Of a stretch of DNA of 47,603 nucleotides, positions 1 through 7,630 are shown in pieces (position 1 is the first letter of the stretch; every line of letters starts with the position of its first letter). The position numbers and the translations under genes were made by a program. The DNA is taken from positions 1,407,218 through 1,454,820 of the forward strand of contig NZ_LS991316.1 of the NCBI RefSeq assembly GCF_900499005.1, given 5' to 3'. The notes beneath the pieces were generated by a model. It had not been told where the DNA came from and did not search any database. It worked only from the letters and a program-made list of their open reading frames with translations. This stretch comes from Actinomyces culturomici. Lineage in GTDB: Bacteria; Actinomycetota; Actinomycetes; Actinomycetales; Actinomycetaceae.

Positions 1-96
1 CACCTGCCTAACCGGCACACCCTCAATCAGCAGATCCAACACCTGGCGGCGAACCGCCTCAGAACAACGAAAACCCACAGCAACCACCCCACACAC
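1..96 (-). CDS. IS30 transposase, N-terminal 32 codons only (partial)
   Basis: GTG start at 96-94. The 32 codons match the first 32 residues of the transposase at 4844-6082 exactly (start MCGVVAVGFRC). They cover the beginning of the N-terminal helix-turn-helix DNA-binding region; the DDE catalytic domain would lie outside the window. The reading frame is open to the window edge, so nothing here shows whether this copy is intact. Confidence 0.85.
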   Translation of the reverse strand, partial: MCGVVAVGFRCSEAVRRQVLDLLIEGVPVRQV

Positions 97-128
97 TCAA
101 GGCGTTGCACTCACCACCTGAAACCGCC
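1..128 (-). mobile_element. IS30-family element, truncated by the window edge (copy 1)
   Basis: These 128 bases are identical to 5987-6114, the transposase-start end of the complete IS30 element at 4837-6114. The terminal inverted repeat ends at 128 with GAAACCGCC. The rest of this copy lies to the left of the window, so the left edge is probably an assembly break inside a multicopy IS. It has the same orientation as the second copy. The sequence right after its end (ATGCTCTCG) is the reverse complement of the 22-bp repeat flank seen beside copy 2. Confidence 0.93.
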
Positions 129-165
129 ATGCTCTCGACGCACAAAGGTGATGCTCTCGGTGAAG
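129..165 (-). repeat. 22-bp-period repeat next to IS30 copy 1
   Basis: ATGCTCTCG occurs at 129-137 and again at 151-159, a 22-bp period. Read on the minus strand the unit is CGAGAGCATCAC followed by a more variable ten bases ending in CGT. The same arrangement occurs on the plus strand at 4806-4836 and continues at 6115-6134 after IS30 copy 2 is removed. IS30 copy 1 sits directly after the CGAGAGCAT half of a unit. The nature of the repeat is unknown. Confidence 0.7.
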
Positions 166-224
166 GAGGGGTAATGCCGTCGGCGGGGGCGAGCTCGGGG
201 CAGGGCCCGGACGCTACGTAACGA

Positions 225-2249
225 TCAGTCCTGGGTCGGCGGTTCGACGGCCTCGCCGCGGACGATCGCGAGGACGTCGTCGCCGAACATCGTCGCCTTG
301 ACCTCGCCGATCCCCTTGACCGAGAGCAGATCGCGGTGGGTCGCGGGCCGCGACATCGCGATGTCGCGCAGAGTCTGGTCGGTGAAGACCGCGTAGGGCG
401 GGCGCCCGGCCGCCTTCGCGAGTGCGGTGCGCCAGGTCTTGAGATCCTCGTAGAGCGCGAGCGCCTCAGCGGGGGCGTGCGCCTCGAAATCGCGCGCCGC
501 CTCCTTCGAACTCGTCCTCGCGTGCGAGGGCTCGCGCCGACGCGCCTCGGATTCCGGCCACATTCCCTCGAGAAGGCCGGAGCGCCTGCGGCCTCCTCGC
601 CCTCCGGTACCCCGCGACTTCGACCACGAGATCTCGAGGACGTCGCGCGCCCGGGTGATCCCGACGTAGAGGAGACGGCGCTCCTCCTCGCGGGCGGCGG
701 GCGTCTTCGCGTAGGAGATCGGGAGGAGCCCTTCGGCCGCGCCGACGAGGAAGACGGCGTCCCACTCGAGGCCCTTGGCCGCGTGGAGGGTGACGAGTTC
801 GACGCCCTGCTTGTCGGGTTCGACCTGGTACTGGGCGCGCTCCTCGAGCTCGGCGACGAATCCGGCGAGGTCGGACGCGGACGAGTCCTCCGCCCACTGG
901 ACGATCGAGCGGAGATTCCCCCAACGCTCCTCGGCGGCGCGTCCGGCGGGGGCCTCCTCGGTCCAGCCGACGGCGACGAGCTGGGCGGCGACCCGCTCGG
1001 CGAGGGGTCCGGCCCCCTCCTCCCCCGTCCGCGCGGCGGTCGTGAGGACGCGCAGCGCGCCCCGCACGTCGTCGCGCTCGAAGAAGGGCCGCGCGTTCGC
1101 GAGGGCCACGGGGATCCGGCGCTCCGCGAAGACCTCCTCGAAGATCTGCGATTGGCCGTTCGTCCGGAAGAGGACGGCGATCGAGTGCGCGGGGGTTCCG
1201 CGGGCGATGAGCGCGGCGATCTTGTCGGCGACCCCCTCCGCTTCGGCGCGATCCGATGCGTAGGTGGAGAACTCGACGCCCGCTCCGCTCGGGCGCTGCG
1301 ACTGGAGATGAACGGCGCCGGAGGCCGGGCCCGCGGCCGCCATCAGGCGATTCGCGACGGCGACGATCTGCGGAGTCGACCGGTAATCGCGGGTGAGCTG
1401 GAGGACGCGCGCGCCCCGATGAGACTTCGGGAAGTCGACGAGGTGCGCGGGATCGGCGCCGGCGAAGGAATAGATCGTCTGGGCGACGTCGCCGACGACG
1501 CAGACGTCGTGGCGGTCGCCGAGCCAGAGGTCGAGGAGGCGGCGCTGAAGGAGGGAGACGTCCTGGAACTCGTCGACGACGAAGTGCCGGTACTGGGCGC
1601 GGACCTTCGACGCGACGTCGCCGCGCTCCTGAAGCATGCCGCACAGGACGGCGAGGATGTCCTCGAAGTCGATCGCCCCGCGCTCCGCCTTCGCGTCCTC
1701 GTAGACGTCGAGGAGTCGCGCCATGTCGTCGGCGCTCAAACCCCCGGGCACGTCGTGCCCCGCGCGGACGCGCTCCGCATAGTGCTCGGAGTCGACCATG
1801 GAGACCTTCGCCCATTCGATCTCATTCGCGAGGTCGCGCACCATCGTCCGATCGGCGGCGATGCCGAGGCGCGCGGCGGCCGAGGAGACGATCGACGCCT
1901 TGTGCTCGATGATCTGCGGGAGCGGCCCGCCGACGACGGTCGGCCAGAAGTAGTGGAGCTGGCGCAGGGCCGCCGAGTGGAAGTTCCGCGCCTGCGCACC
2001 CGGAACGCCGAGCTCGGCGAGTCGGTAGCGCATCTCCCGGGCGGCGCGCTGCGTGAAGGTGACCGCGAGGACGGAGTCGGGCGAATAGGCGCCGATCGCC
2101 GTCCCGTAGGCGATCCGGTACGTGATGGCCCGCGTCTTGCCCGTGCCCGCGCCGGCGAGGACGGCGAGCGGTCCCGTGACCTGGAGCGCGACGGCCCGCT
2201 GATCGGGGTCGAGGGCGTCGAGGAGGGATTCGGGGTCGCGTTCGCTCAT
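225..2249 (-). CDS. uvrD2: UvrD2-like superfamily 1 DNA helicase with HRDC domain
   Basis: 674-aa ATP-dependent 3'-5' DNA helicase of the UvrD/PcrA superfamily, acting in DNA repair. Walker A GAGTGKT is at residues 33-39; further helicase motifs visible include [27 protein letters not shown] and a LLYVGITRA motif VI. The last ~70 residues, from [11 protein letters not shown] onward, form an HRDC domain, the architecture of mycobacterial UvrD2. I chose [10 protein letters not shown] at 2249 because Walker A then has the usual N-terminal distance; the open frame runs further upstream only as antisense to nudC. Oddity: the linker between helicase and HRDC ([12 protein letters not shown] to DFEAHA) contains no cysteine, whereas mycobacterial UvrD2 carries a tetracysteine motif there. 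It lies about 100 bp downstream of nudC on the same strand, an arrangement also found in mycobacteria, so the two may be cotranscribed. Confidence 0.92.
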   Translation of the reverse strand: MSERDPESLLDALDPDQRAVALQVTGPLAVLAGAGTGKTRAITYRIAYGTAIGAYSPDSVLAVTFTQRAAREMRYRLAELGVPGAQARNFHSAALRQLHYFWPTVVGGPLPQIIEHKASIVSSAAARLGIAADRTMVRDLANEIEWAKVSMVDSEHYAERVRAGHDVPGGLSADDMARLLDVYEDAKAERGAIDFEDILAVLCGMLQERGDVASKVRAQYRHFVVDEFQDVSLLQRRLLDLWLGDRHDVCVVGDVAQTIYSFAGADPAHLVDFPKSHRGARVLQLTRDYRSTPQIVAVANRLMAAAGPASGAVHLQSQRPSGAGVEFSTYASDRAEAEGVADKIAALIARGTPAHSIAVLFRTNGQSQIFEEVFAERRIPVALANARPFFERDDVRGALRVLTTAARTGEEGAGPLAERVAAQLVAVGWTEEAPAGRAAEERWGNLRSIVQWAEDSSASDLAGFVAELEERAQYQVEPDKQGVELVTLHAAKGLEWDAVFLVGAAEGLLPISYAKTPAAREEERRLLYVGITRARDVLEISWSKSRGTGGRGGRRRSGLLEGMWPESEARRREPSHARTSSKEAARDFEAHAPAEALALYEDLKTWRTALAKAAGRPPYAVFTDQTLRDIAMSRPATHRDLLSVKGIGEVKATMFGDDVLAIVRGEAVEPPTQD

Positions 2250-2352
2250 GGGTGGATCATCCCACGACCCGCCGTCGTCTCCGATTCGAGCCCCTGCGCC
2301 CCGGGGACGGCCCGCCGCCCTCCTGACGGCCGCCCCGCGGGCGGAAAGGCGA

Positions 2353-3360
2353 TCAGGGCCGCCGCAGCGGATCGAGGGCGAGCGGCGAGCGCGGCATGGG
2401 CGCGCCCAGCCACTCGGCGACGAGGGCGTGGGCGATCGAGGTCGGCCCGGGCGCCGTGATGGCGCCCGCCTCGACCTCGGCGACGAATTCCTCGCGGCTG
2501 AAGAACCGCGCCCACGCGATCTCCGAGCCATCGGGAACGGGCTCGGGCGCGCAGCCGGGAGCCAGGCGCGCTTCGAAGCCGAGCATCTGGGAGCGCGGGA
2601 AGGGCCAGGGCTGAGTCGCCCGGTAAACGGGGGCGGAGATCTCGAGGCCGACCTCTTCGCGGACCTCGCGGACGACCGCGCGCTCGGGAGCCTCGCCCGC
2701 CTCGACGAAACCGGCGATGAGCGAGCACATCGGCTCGACCCACCCGGTGTTGTGAGCGAGGAGGATCCGCTCGTCGGCGTCCTCGATCCGCACGATGATC
2801 GCGGGATCCTGCCGCGGGTACTCGAGCCGCCCGCAGCCGGGGCACTCGGTCGCCCAGCCGCCGAGGACGATGCGCAGCCGCGCGCCGCACCGCGAGCAGA
2901 AGCGATTGACCTCGTGCCAGGAGGCGAGCGCGACCGCCGACATCGCGAGAGCCGAGTCCTGCGCCTCCAGGAGGTGCCCCGCCCAGCGCAGATGCGCCCA
3001 CTGGACGCCGGGCTCATCGATCCGCTCGTCGACGACGAGACCGATCGCGCATTCGCCGGAGGCGGTCGCGCCGATGAGGAGCGGCGTCGCCCCCGTTTCC
3101 AGGAGATGGGCCGCGTCCTCGTCGATCAGCCGGTGGAGGCGCAGGGGGCCGGATCCCCCGCGGGCCGGCTCGATGCCGATGGCGCCGCGGCGGCCGACGA
3201 GGAAGGCGGCCACCGAGCGGACGGCGGCACGATCCTCGGCGGACGTCCCCTCCCCGAGGGCGGCGGGGCCGCGCAGGAGGAGGTCGGCGGGATCGACGGC
3301 GGCGCGCGCGCTCACGAGGGCGTCGACGCTACCCCGAACGAGCGGAAGGGCGAGGCTCAT
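2353..3360 (-). CDS. nudC: NAD(H) pyrophosphatase, Nudix family (NudC)
   Basis: 335 aa. It hydrolyses NAD(H) to NMN(H) and AMP, and NudC proteins also remove NAD caps from RNA. A zinc ribbon with Cys155, 158, 173 and 176 (CSRCG, CPGCG) precedes the Nudix fold. The Nudix box (G-x5-E-x7-REVREEVGL) lies at about residues 217-239. The NudC signature TQPWPFPRS at 249-257 separates it from other Nudix enzymes. The N-terminal ~150 residues form the usual poorly conserved domain. The start at 3360 is supported by a -10 box read as TAGCGT six bases upstream, predicting a leaderless mRNA. It is divergent from rph with only 36 bp between the start codons and lies upstream of the helicase gene. Confidence 0.93.
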   Translation of the reverse strand: MSLALPLVRGSVDALVSARAAVDPADLLLRGPAALGEGTSAEDRAAVRSVAAFLVGRRGAIGIEPARGGSGPLRLHRLIDEDAAHLLETGATPLLIGATASGECAIGLVVDERIDEPGVQWAHLRWAGHLLEAQDSALAMSAVALASWHEVNRFCSRCGARLRIVLGGWATECPGCGRLEYPRQDPAIIVRIEDADERILLAHNTGWVEPMCSLIAGFVEAGEAPERAVVREVREEVGLEISAPVYRATQPWPFPRSQMLGFEARLAPGCAPEPVPDGSEIAWARFFSREEFVAEVEAGAITAPGPTSIAHALVAEWLGAPMPRSPLALDPLRRP

Positions 3361-3366
3361 GAGTCC

Positions 3367-3389
3367 ACGCTAACGCCCTCGACTAGGGT
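3367..3389. promoter_or_regulatory. Back-to-back leaderless promoters for nudC and rph
   Basis: The 36 bp between the two start codons hold a minus-strand TAGCGT at 3372-3367, six bases from the nudC ATG, and a plus-strand TAGGGT at 3384-3389, seven bases from the rph ATG. That distance places transcription start at or near the A of each ATG, and no Shine-Dalgarno sequence is needed or obvious. The -35 region of each promoter would overlap the other gene's -10 region. Confidence 0.6.
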
Positions 3390-3396
3390 GGGCATC

Positions 3397-4164
3397 ATGA
3401 CGAACAGTGATCTTCGCGCCGACGGGCGCGCATTCGACGAACTCCGCCCCGTGTCCATCACCCGCGGGTGGTCCGGCACCGGAGAGGGGTCGGCCCTCGT
3501 GGAATTCGGGAGGACCCGCGTCCTCTGCGTCGCCTCCCTCACCGAGGGCGTGCCGCGCTGGCGCAAGGGCAGCGGCGAGGGCTGGGTGACCGCCGAATAC
3601 GCGATGCTTCCGCGCGCCACCGCCGAGCGCTCGCAGCGCGAATCCGTCAAGGGCAAGATCGGCGGGCGCACGCAGGAGATCTCGCGCCTCATCGGCCGCT
3701 CGCTGCGCGCGATCATCGACGTCTCCGCCCTCGGCGAGAACACGATCGTCGTCGACTGCGACGTCCTGCGCGCCGACGGCGGCACCCGCACCGCCTCCGT
3801 GACGGGCGCGTACGTCGCCCTCGCCGAGGCCGTCCGCTGGGGCACCGAGCAGGGGCTCATCACCCCGAAGGCCGGCTCGCCCGTCCTCACCGACTCCGTG
3901 TCGGCGATCTCCGTCGGCATCATCGACGGCACGCCGATGCTCGACCTCCCCTACGTCGAGGACGTTCGCGCCCAGACGGACATGAACGTCGTCCAGGTCG
4001 GCTCCGGCGCCTTCGTCGAGGTCCAGGGCACCGCAGAGCACGCGCCCTTCGACCGCTCCGAGCTCGGGGACCTCCTCGACCTCGCGGCGATCGGCAACGC
4101 GCAGCTCGCCGACCTGCAGCGCCGCAGCCTCGAGGCCCCCTCCAACGAGCGAGTCTCCCTCTGA
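3397..4164 (+). CDS. rph: Ribonuclease PH
   Basis: 255-aa phosphorolytic 3'-5' exoribonuclease that trims tRNA 3' ends and degrades structured RNA, releasing nucleoside diphosphates. Near the N terminus the family pattern R.DGR..DELRP is present, followed by the EFGRTRVLC strand, the [16 protein letters not shown] segment and the phosphate-binding [15 protein letters not shown] region; later come [19 protein letters not shown] and the C-terminal [11 protein letters not shown]. Length matches the family. The start is set by [11 protein letters not shown] and by the -10 box seven bases upstream; the longer open frame upstream is antisense to nudC. Its TGA overlaps the rdgB ATG by one base, so the two are translationally coupled, the standard actinobacterial rph-rdgB pair. 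Confidence 0.95.
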   Translation: MTNSDLRADGRAFDELRPVSITRGWSGTGEGSALVEFGRTRVLCVASLTEGVPRWRKGSGEGWVTAEYAMLPRATAERSQRESVKGKIGGRTQEISRLIGRSLRAIIDVSALGENTIVVDCDVLRADGGTRTASVTGAYVALAEAVRWGTEQGLITPKAGSPVLTDSVSAISVGIIDGTPMLDLPYVEDVRAQTDMNVVQVGSGAFVEVQGTAEHAPFDRSELGDLLDLAAIGNAQLADLQRRSLEAPSNERVSL

Positions 4165-4784
4165 TGCCCGTCCCCAGGCTCGTCTTCGCGACCGGCAATG
4201 CCCACAAGATCGCCGAGCTCGAGGCCATCCTCGCCCCCGCGTGGGAGGGGTACGAGGTCGGGGCGGTGGCCCGGATGTCGGATTTCAACGCGCTCGAGCC
4301 CGTCGAGGACGGCGCGAGCTTCGAGGAGAACTCCCTCATCAAGGCGCGTTCCCTCGTCGCCCTCACCGGTCTGCCGGCGATCGCCGACGACTCGGGGATC
4401 TGCGTCGACGTCATGGGCGGGGCGCCGGGAATCTTCTCGGCCCGTTGGTCGGGGCGCCACGGCGACGACGCGGCGAACCTCGATCTGCTGCTCGCCCAGC
4501 TCGCGGACGTGCCCGATCGCCATCGGGGCGCGGCGTTCGTGTCGGCCGCGGCCTTCGTCCTTCCCGACGGTCGCGAGTTCGTCGAGCGCGGGGAGGTCCA
4601 CGGGCGCCTCATCCACGAGCGCCGGGGCTCCGGCGGTTTCGGCTACGACCCGATCTTCGTCCCGGACGGGTTCGAGGTGACGACGGCGCAGATGAGCGCC
4701 GAGGAGAAGAACGCGATCAGCCACCGCGGCATCGCGTTCCGGGCGCTCGCCCCGCGCATCGTCGAGGCGCTGCGCGCACACTAG
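4164..4784 (+). CDS. rdgB: XTP/dITP pyrophosphatase (RdgB/HAM1)
   Basis: 206-aa nucleotide-pool sanitising enzyme that hydrolyses dITP, XTP and similar deaminated purine nucleotides to monophosphates. It begins with the diagnostic VFATGNAHKIAEL substrate-binding motif, followed by SFEENSLIKAR, the metal-binding ADDSGICVD loop, APGIFSARW, GFGYDPIF and a C-terminal ISHRGIAFRAL. It overlaps the rph stop codon (ATGA). The stop TAG at 4782-4784 is itself part of a CTAG tetranucleotide after which an IS481-like end sequence begins, so the gene ends exactly at a possible IS target; the protein nevertheless looks full length. Confidence 0.95.
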   Translation: MPVPRLVFATGNAHKIAELEAILAPAWEGYEVGAVARMSDFNALEPVEDGASFEENSLIKARSLVALTGLPAIADDSGICVDVMGGAPGIFSARWSGRHGDDAANLDLLLAQLADVPDRHRGAAFVSAAAFVLPDGREFVERGEVHGRLIHERRGSGGFGYDPIFVPDGFEVTTAQMSAEEKNAISHRGIAFRALAPRIVEALRAH

Positions 4785-4797
4785 GTGTACTTCCTCG
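4781..4797 (+). repeat. IS481-type terminal sequence remnant at CTAG
   Basis: The 17-mer CTAGGTGTACTTCCTCG occurs here and at 46516-46532, where it marks the left end of the IS481-family element. CTAG is the core of the target reported for Bordetella IS481 (recalled, not checked). After the shared 17 bases the two loci diverge, so only an end, or a related element's end, is present here. The CTAG includes the rdgB stop codon. Confidence 0.55.
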
Positions 4798-4805
4798 CCC
4801 CCCAC

Positions 4806-4836
4806 CGAGAGCATCACGTTCCTTCGTCGAAAGCAT
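4806..4836 (+). repeat. 22-bp repeat interrupted by IS30 copy 2
   Basis: CGAGAGCATCAC at 4806-4817 is followed one 22-bp period later by CGAAAGCAT at 4828-4836, where IS30 begins. The repeat resumes after the element at 6115 with CATCACCTTCGCGCGT and then CGAGGGGATGCG. Removing IS30 and one copy of the CAT duplication restores continuous units of 22 bp. The same sequence in reverse complement lies beside IS30 copy 1 at 129-165. No match to a known element could be made by eye. Confidence 0.65.
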
Positions 4837-6114
4837 GGCGGTTTCAGGCGGTGAGTGCAACGGCGTTGTCGTCGAGTAATTTTTGCATGAGTTCGGCGGG
4901 TGTTTTCCAGCCGTGGCGTTTGCGGGGTCGGGTGTTGAGTTGGCGTTCGGCCTCGGCGAATGCTTCTGGGGGATAGTCGTTCAGGTCGGTGCCTTTAGGG
5001 AAGTAGTCGCGCAACAGGCCGTTGGTGTTCTCGTTGGACCCGCGCTGCCAGGGCGAATGCGGGTCGGCGAAATACACCTTCGTTTTGGTCCGGCTGGTCA
5101 GGTCTTTCGCGTTCGCCATCTCCCCTCCCTGGTCCCACGTGATCGTCTCGCGAAGCGTGAGCGGGAAAGGGCTGATCATGTCGGCGAGCACGTCGATCAC
5201 ACTTGCCGTGTCGTGGCACGCTGGCAGGGGCCGGACGAGCAGGTAGCCCGTGGTGCGTTCCACCAGGGTGATCGCGGCGCTCTTGTTGTTCGCCCCCACG
5301 ATCAGATCCCCCTCCCAATGGCCCGGAACCTGGCGTCCTTCCACCTCTTGGGGCCGGTCCACGATCCTGGCGCCCTCCACCCACGACTTCCCCTTCGAGC
5401 GCGCCAGAGCCAGCGGCGAACGCGCCAGGCGACGCGTGCGCCCCGACCGCAACGCCTTTTCCACCTTGAGCTCTTGACGCAACGCGCCGCGCCCATGCAC
5501 ATACAGGGCCTGATAGATCGTCTCCGGGCTGATCGTCACCCCCCTATTGTCCCCACACGCCCAGGCCCGCGAGATCTGCTCAGGCGACCAGTGCTCGTTA
5601 AGCTTGGCGACCACGAAGGCGCGCAGCCGAGGATCCTCCAGCTTGAACGGCTTGGGACGAGCCCGCCTCCCGGCAGCCTCCTCATGAGCGCGTACCGCCC
5701 GATACTGGCCGCCCCCACGATCCAACTCCCGCTTCACCGTCGAGGCCGCCACCCCAAGCTCGCGGGCGATCCCCCGCATGCTCATCCCCTGACCGTGCAA
5801 GTACTCGATGAGCTGGCGGCCCCCGATCGTCAACCGGGCCCCATGCCCGACCCCGCTGACCAGCCCCTCCACAGGGTCGGCGGGCGCACTGCCCACCCAC
5901 CCGCCTCGCGAACCCACACGAAACGTCATGCCCCAATCTTTGGCCCACTTGCGGATCGTGCACACCGCGACACCCACCCGCAAATGCACCTGCCTAACCG
6001 GCACACCCTCAATCAGCAGATCCAACACCTGGCGGCGAACCGCCTCAGAACAACGAAAACCCACAGCAACCACCCCACACACTCAAGGCGTTGCACTCAC
6101 CACCTGAAACCGCC
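4837..6114 (-). mobile_element. IS30-family insertion sequence, complete (1278 bp)
   Basis: The ends are inverted repeats: GGCGGTTTCAGGCGGTGAGT at the left, and its imperfect reverse complement (GGTGGTGAGT variant) at the right end, 6114. A 3-bp duplication CAT flanks it at 4834-4836 and 6115-6117, in the range known for IS30 elements. It encodes one transposase on the minus strand filling nearly the whole element. Its right end is identical over 128 bp to the fragment at 1-128, suggesting recent mobility. The insertion lies inside a 22-bp repeat. Confidence 0.93.
4844..6082 (-). CDS. IS30-family transposase
   Basis: 412 aa with GTG start at 6082-6080. The N-terminal part holds two helix-turn-helix regions, the second in RGIARELGVAASTVKRELDRGG. 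The integrase-like catalytic core has the IS30 pattern: GHWEGDLIVG (first Asp), TWDQGGEM (second Asp) and FADPHSPWQRGSNENTNGLLRDY (catalytic Glu in SNENTNG), followed by NTRPRKRHGWKTPAE. The reading frame is undisturbed and the domains are complete, so it should be functional. The stop codon lies about 8 bp inside the left end of the element. Only five bases separate the coding end from the terminal base pairs, typical of compact IS30 elements. Confidence 0.95.
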   Translation of the reverse strand: MCGVVAVGFRCSEAVRRQVLDLLIEGVPVRQVHLRVGVAVCTIRKWAKDWGMTFRVGSRGGWVGSAPADPVEGLVSGVGHGARLTIGGRQLIEYLHGQGMSMRGIARELGVAASTVKRELDRGGGQYRAVRAHEEAAGRRARPKPFKLEDPRLRAFVVAKLNEHWSPEQISRAWACGDNRGVTISPETIYQALYVHGRGALRQELKVEKALRSGRTRRLARSPLALARSKGKSWVEGARIVDRPQEVEGRQVPGHWEGDLIVGANNKSAAITLVERTTGYLLVRPLPACHDTASVIDVLADMISPFPLTLRETITWDQGGEMANAKDLTSRTKTKVYFADPHSPWQRGSNENTNGLLRDYFPKGTDLNDYPPEAFAEAERQLNTRPRKRHGWKTPAELMQKLLDDNAVALTA

Positions 6115-6134
6115 CATCACCTTCGCGCGTCGAG

Positions 6135-6387
6135 GGGATGCGCGCCGCGGGCCGACTCACGGCGGGCGCGCCAAGGATCCGAAGAGCACATGGCCGACGG
6201 CGCATGACCGCGCGACGGCGCGACGAGGACGCGCGCCGCGGGCCGGGCCGGGTAGGCCCCGGACGTCTGCAGGACCTCGGATCGCGGTCCGAGGCGGGCG
6301 GGGCCCGGCTCGTGGTGCGCGGGCCACTGGTCCGACGGGCTCGCAGCCGAAGGCGCAGGACTTCGCTGGAAGGGCGGGGATAGCCGA
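6135..6387. other. Stretch without a recognised gene
   Basis: Very GC-rich DNA between the 22-bp repeat remnant and the terminator at 6388. Short open frames exist on both strands but none has a ribosome binding site plus recognisable protein. It is probably old intergenic DNA shortened or rearranged with the mobile element insertions. Confidence 0.4.
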
Positions 6388-6413
6388 AGGGGCCGCGCAT
6401 TCGCGCGGCCCCT
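6388..6413 (-). terminator. Intrinsic terminator-like hairpin after the 42-aa gene
   Basis: AGGGGCCGCGC (6388-6398), a four-base loop and GCGCGGCCCCT (6403-6413) form a perfect 11-bp stem about 20 bp downstream of the stop codon of the small minus-strand gene. There is no strong T-tract on either strand, as is common in high-GC actinobacteria. It is the only candidate end for that transcript. Confidence 0.6.
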
Positions 6414-6431
6414 CTTCCCCGTCTACGCCCC

Positions 6432-6560
6432 TCAGCGCGCGATGAGCGCGCCGTAGATCGGCCGGTCCATGCAGAACTGGAGTTCGTCCCTCTGCTGGCG
6501 ACGGTACCGGGTGACGTAGGAGCGGAACTGGACGAGTCGAGCATGGATGAACGCTGACAT
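6432..6560 (-). CDS. 42-aa small basic protein, divergent from a LysR regulator
   Basis: The reading frame starts MSAFIHARLVQFRSYVTRYR and ends CMDRPIYGALIAR, 42 residues with 9 Arg, no transmembrane segment and one Cys. A good Shine-Dalgarno AAAGGAGT lies 6 nt before the ATG at 6560, and a hairpin terminator follows the stop. I do not recognise a family; the Arg/Tyr-rich amphipathic stretch faintly resembles very short DUF1127-like proteins but the usual core is not evident. It is transcribed away from lysR across a 136-bp spacer containing a palindromic LysR-type operator, so it is the probable regulated target of that regulator. The RBS and terminator argue that it is real despite its size; function unknown. 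Confidence 0.6.
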   Translation of the reverse strand: MSAFIHARLVQFRSYVTRYRRQQRDELQFCMDRPIYGALIAR

Positions 6561-6645
6561 GTCAGACTCCTTTCATCGGTTCCCGGGGGCCTCTACGTCC
6601 CCGGTTCGCACTACCATGGTCGCGCTCCCATGCCTGAAGCGCAAT

Positions 6646-6664
6646 TGAAGTACCCTTCACTTCA
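6646..6664. promoter_or_regulatory. Palindromic LysR-type operator
   Basis: TGAAGT-N7-ACTTCA forms a perfect interrupted palindrome with the T-N11-A style geometry usual for LysR regulators. A further TGAAG half-site lies at 6634-6638. It lies 33 bp upstream of the LysR gene start and about 86 bp upstream of the divergent 42-aa gene, consistent with autoregulation and control of the small gene. Confidence 0.6.
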
Positions 6665-6696
6665 GATTCATTTTCCCTACACCCCAGGGAGCCCCC

Positions 6697-7617
6697 GTGC
6701 GCATCGATCCGAGACGTCTCGCCCACCTCCTCGCCGTCCACCGCGAGGGCGGAATCGTCGCCGCCGCCGACGTCCTCGGACTCACCCCGTCCGCGGTGTC
6801 CCAGCAGATCAGACGCCTCGAGGACGAGGTCGGCCTCGTCCTCCTCGACCGCACCCCGGCGGGCGCGATCCTCACCCCCGCCGGGCGGATCCTCGTCGCC
6901 GGGGCCGAGCGCATCGAGAACGACCTCGACGAGATCGCCCGCGACTTGCGCCCCATCACCGGGCAGGTGACCGGCGTCGTCGGGATCGGCGGATTCCAGT
7001 CGGTGATCCGCAACGTCCTCCTCCCCCTCGAGGCCGAGCTCGAGAAGGACCTCCCCGGCGTCGAGATCCACATCGACGAGACCGACGAGGCGGACGGCAT
7101 GGCCGACCTTCGCGCCGGCCGCACGGACCTCCTCATGCTCGAGCGCGACACGGCGCCCGGCCCCGCACCGCGCGGCTTCGTCGACGTCGCGTGCATCGAC
7201 GAGCCCTGGGTCCTCGTCAGCCCCGAATCCGCGCCGCGCGTCGGCTCCGAGCGCGACCTCGCCGAGGTCGAGTGGCTCCGCGTCAACCCCCTCACCGTCG
7301 GCTACCACACGATGGAGCGGATCGTCGCCGCCCTCCCCCACCCCCGCTGGGTGCCGTACTCCTATATCAATTACGAGGCGGCCCACGCGCTCGTGAGAAC
7401 GGGGAAGGGATCGACGATCATGCCGTCGATGGCGGTCCGCGGCATCTCGACCGAGGGAATGCGGATCACGACGCTGCCGGGCCTCGGCTATCGGCGGATC
7501 CTCGTGCGGCACCGCTTGGGCGAGGACGCCGTGCAGACCGCGACGGGCCAGGTGCTCGCGGCGCTCTTCCAGTGGATCGCCGACCACCACGGTCAGTGGC
7601 GCGATCCCGAGGACTAG
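6697..7617 (+). CDS. LysR-family transcriptional regulator
   Basis: 306 aa. The N-terminal winged helix-turn-helix begins RRLAHLLAVHREGGIVAAAD, with the recognition helix in TPSAVSQQIRRLEDEVGLVLLDR, a classic LysR signature. Residues from about 90 form the effector-binding domain with two alpha/beta subdomains. The start is GTG at 6697 with CAGGGAG a few bases upstream. The effector is unknown. Because LysR genes usually regulate the divergent neighbour, the 42-aa gene at 6432-6560 is the first candidate target, and the palindrome at 6646-6664 the likely operator. It lies downstream of the IS30 insertion and converges with the MBL gene, their stop codons being 12 bp apart. Confidence 0.88.
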   Translation: MRIDPRRLAHLLAVHREGGIVAAADVLGLTPSAVSQQIRRLEDEVGLVLLDRTPAGAILTPAGRILVAGAERIENDLDEIARDLRPITGQVTGVVGIGGFQSVIRNVLLPLEAELEKDLPGVEIHIDETDEADGMADLRAGRTDLLMLERDTAPGPAPRGFVDVACIDEPWVLVSPESAPRVGSERDLAEVEWLRVNPLTVGYHTMERIVAALPHPRWVPYSYINYEAAHALVRTGKGSTIMPSMAVRGISTEGMRITTLPGLGYRRILVRHRLGEDAVQTATGQVLAALFQWIADHHGQWRDPED

Positions 7618-7630
7618 GCCCGCGGAGGAA

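Noticed and set aside
129-165. CRISPR-like array
   Set aside because: Units of 22 bp are tandem without unique spacers and no cas gene is present.
2248-3396. Upstream in-frame extension of rph (and similar extensions of uvrD2, araD and murI)
   Set aside because: The extension is antisense to nudC and the family start plus a -10 box place the start at 3397.
129-4836. Inversion of the uvrD2-nudC-rph-rdgB segment between inverted copies of the 22-bp repeat
   Set aside because: The segment is indeed bounded by inverted repeat copies, but re-inverting it does not restore the canonical MBL-rph adjacency, so gene order gives no support.
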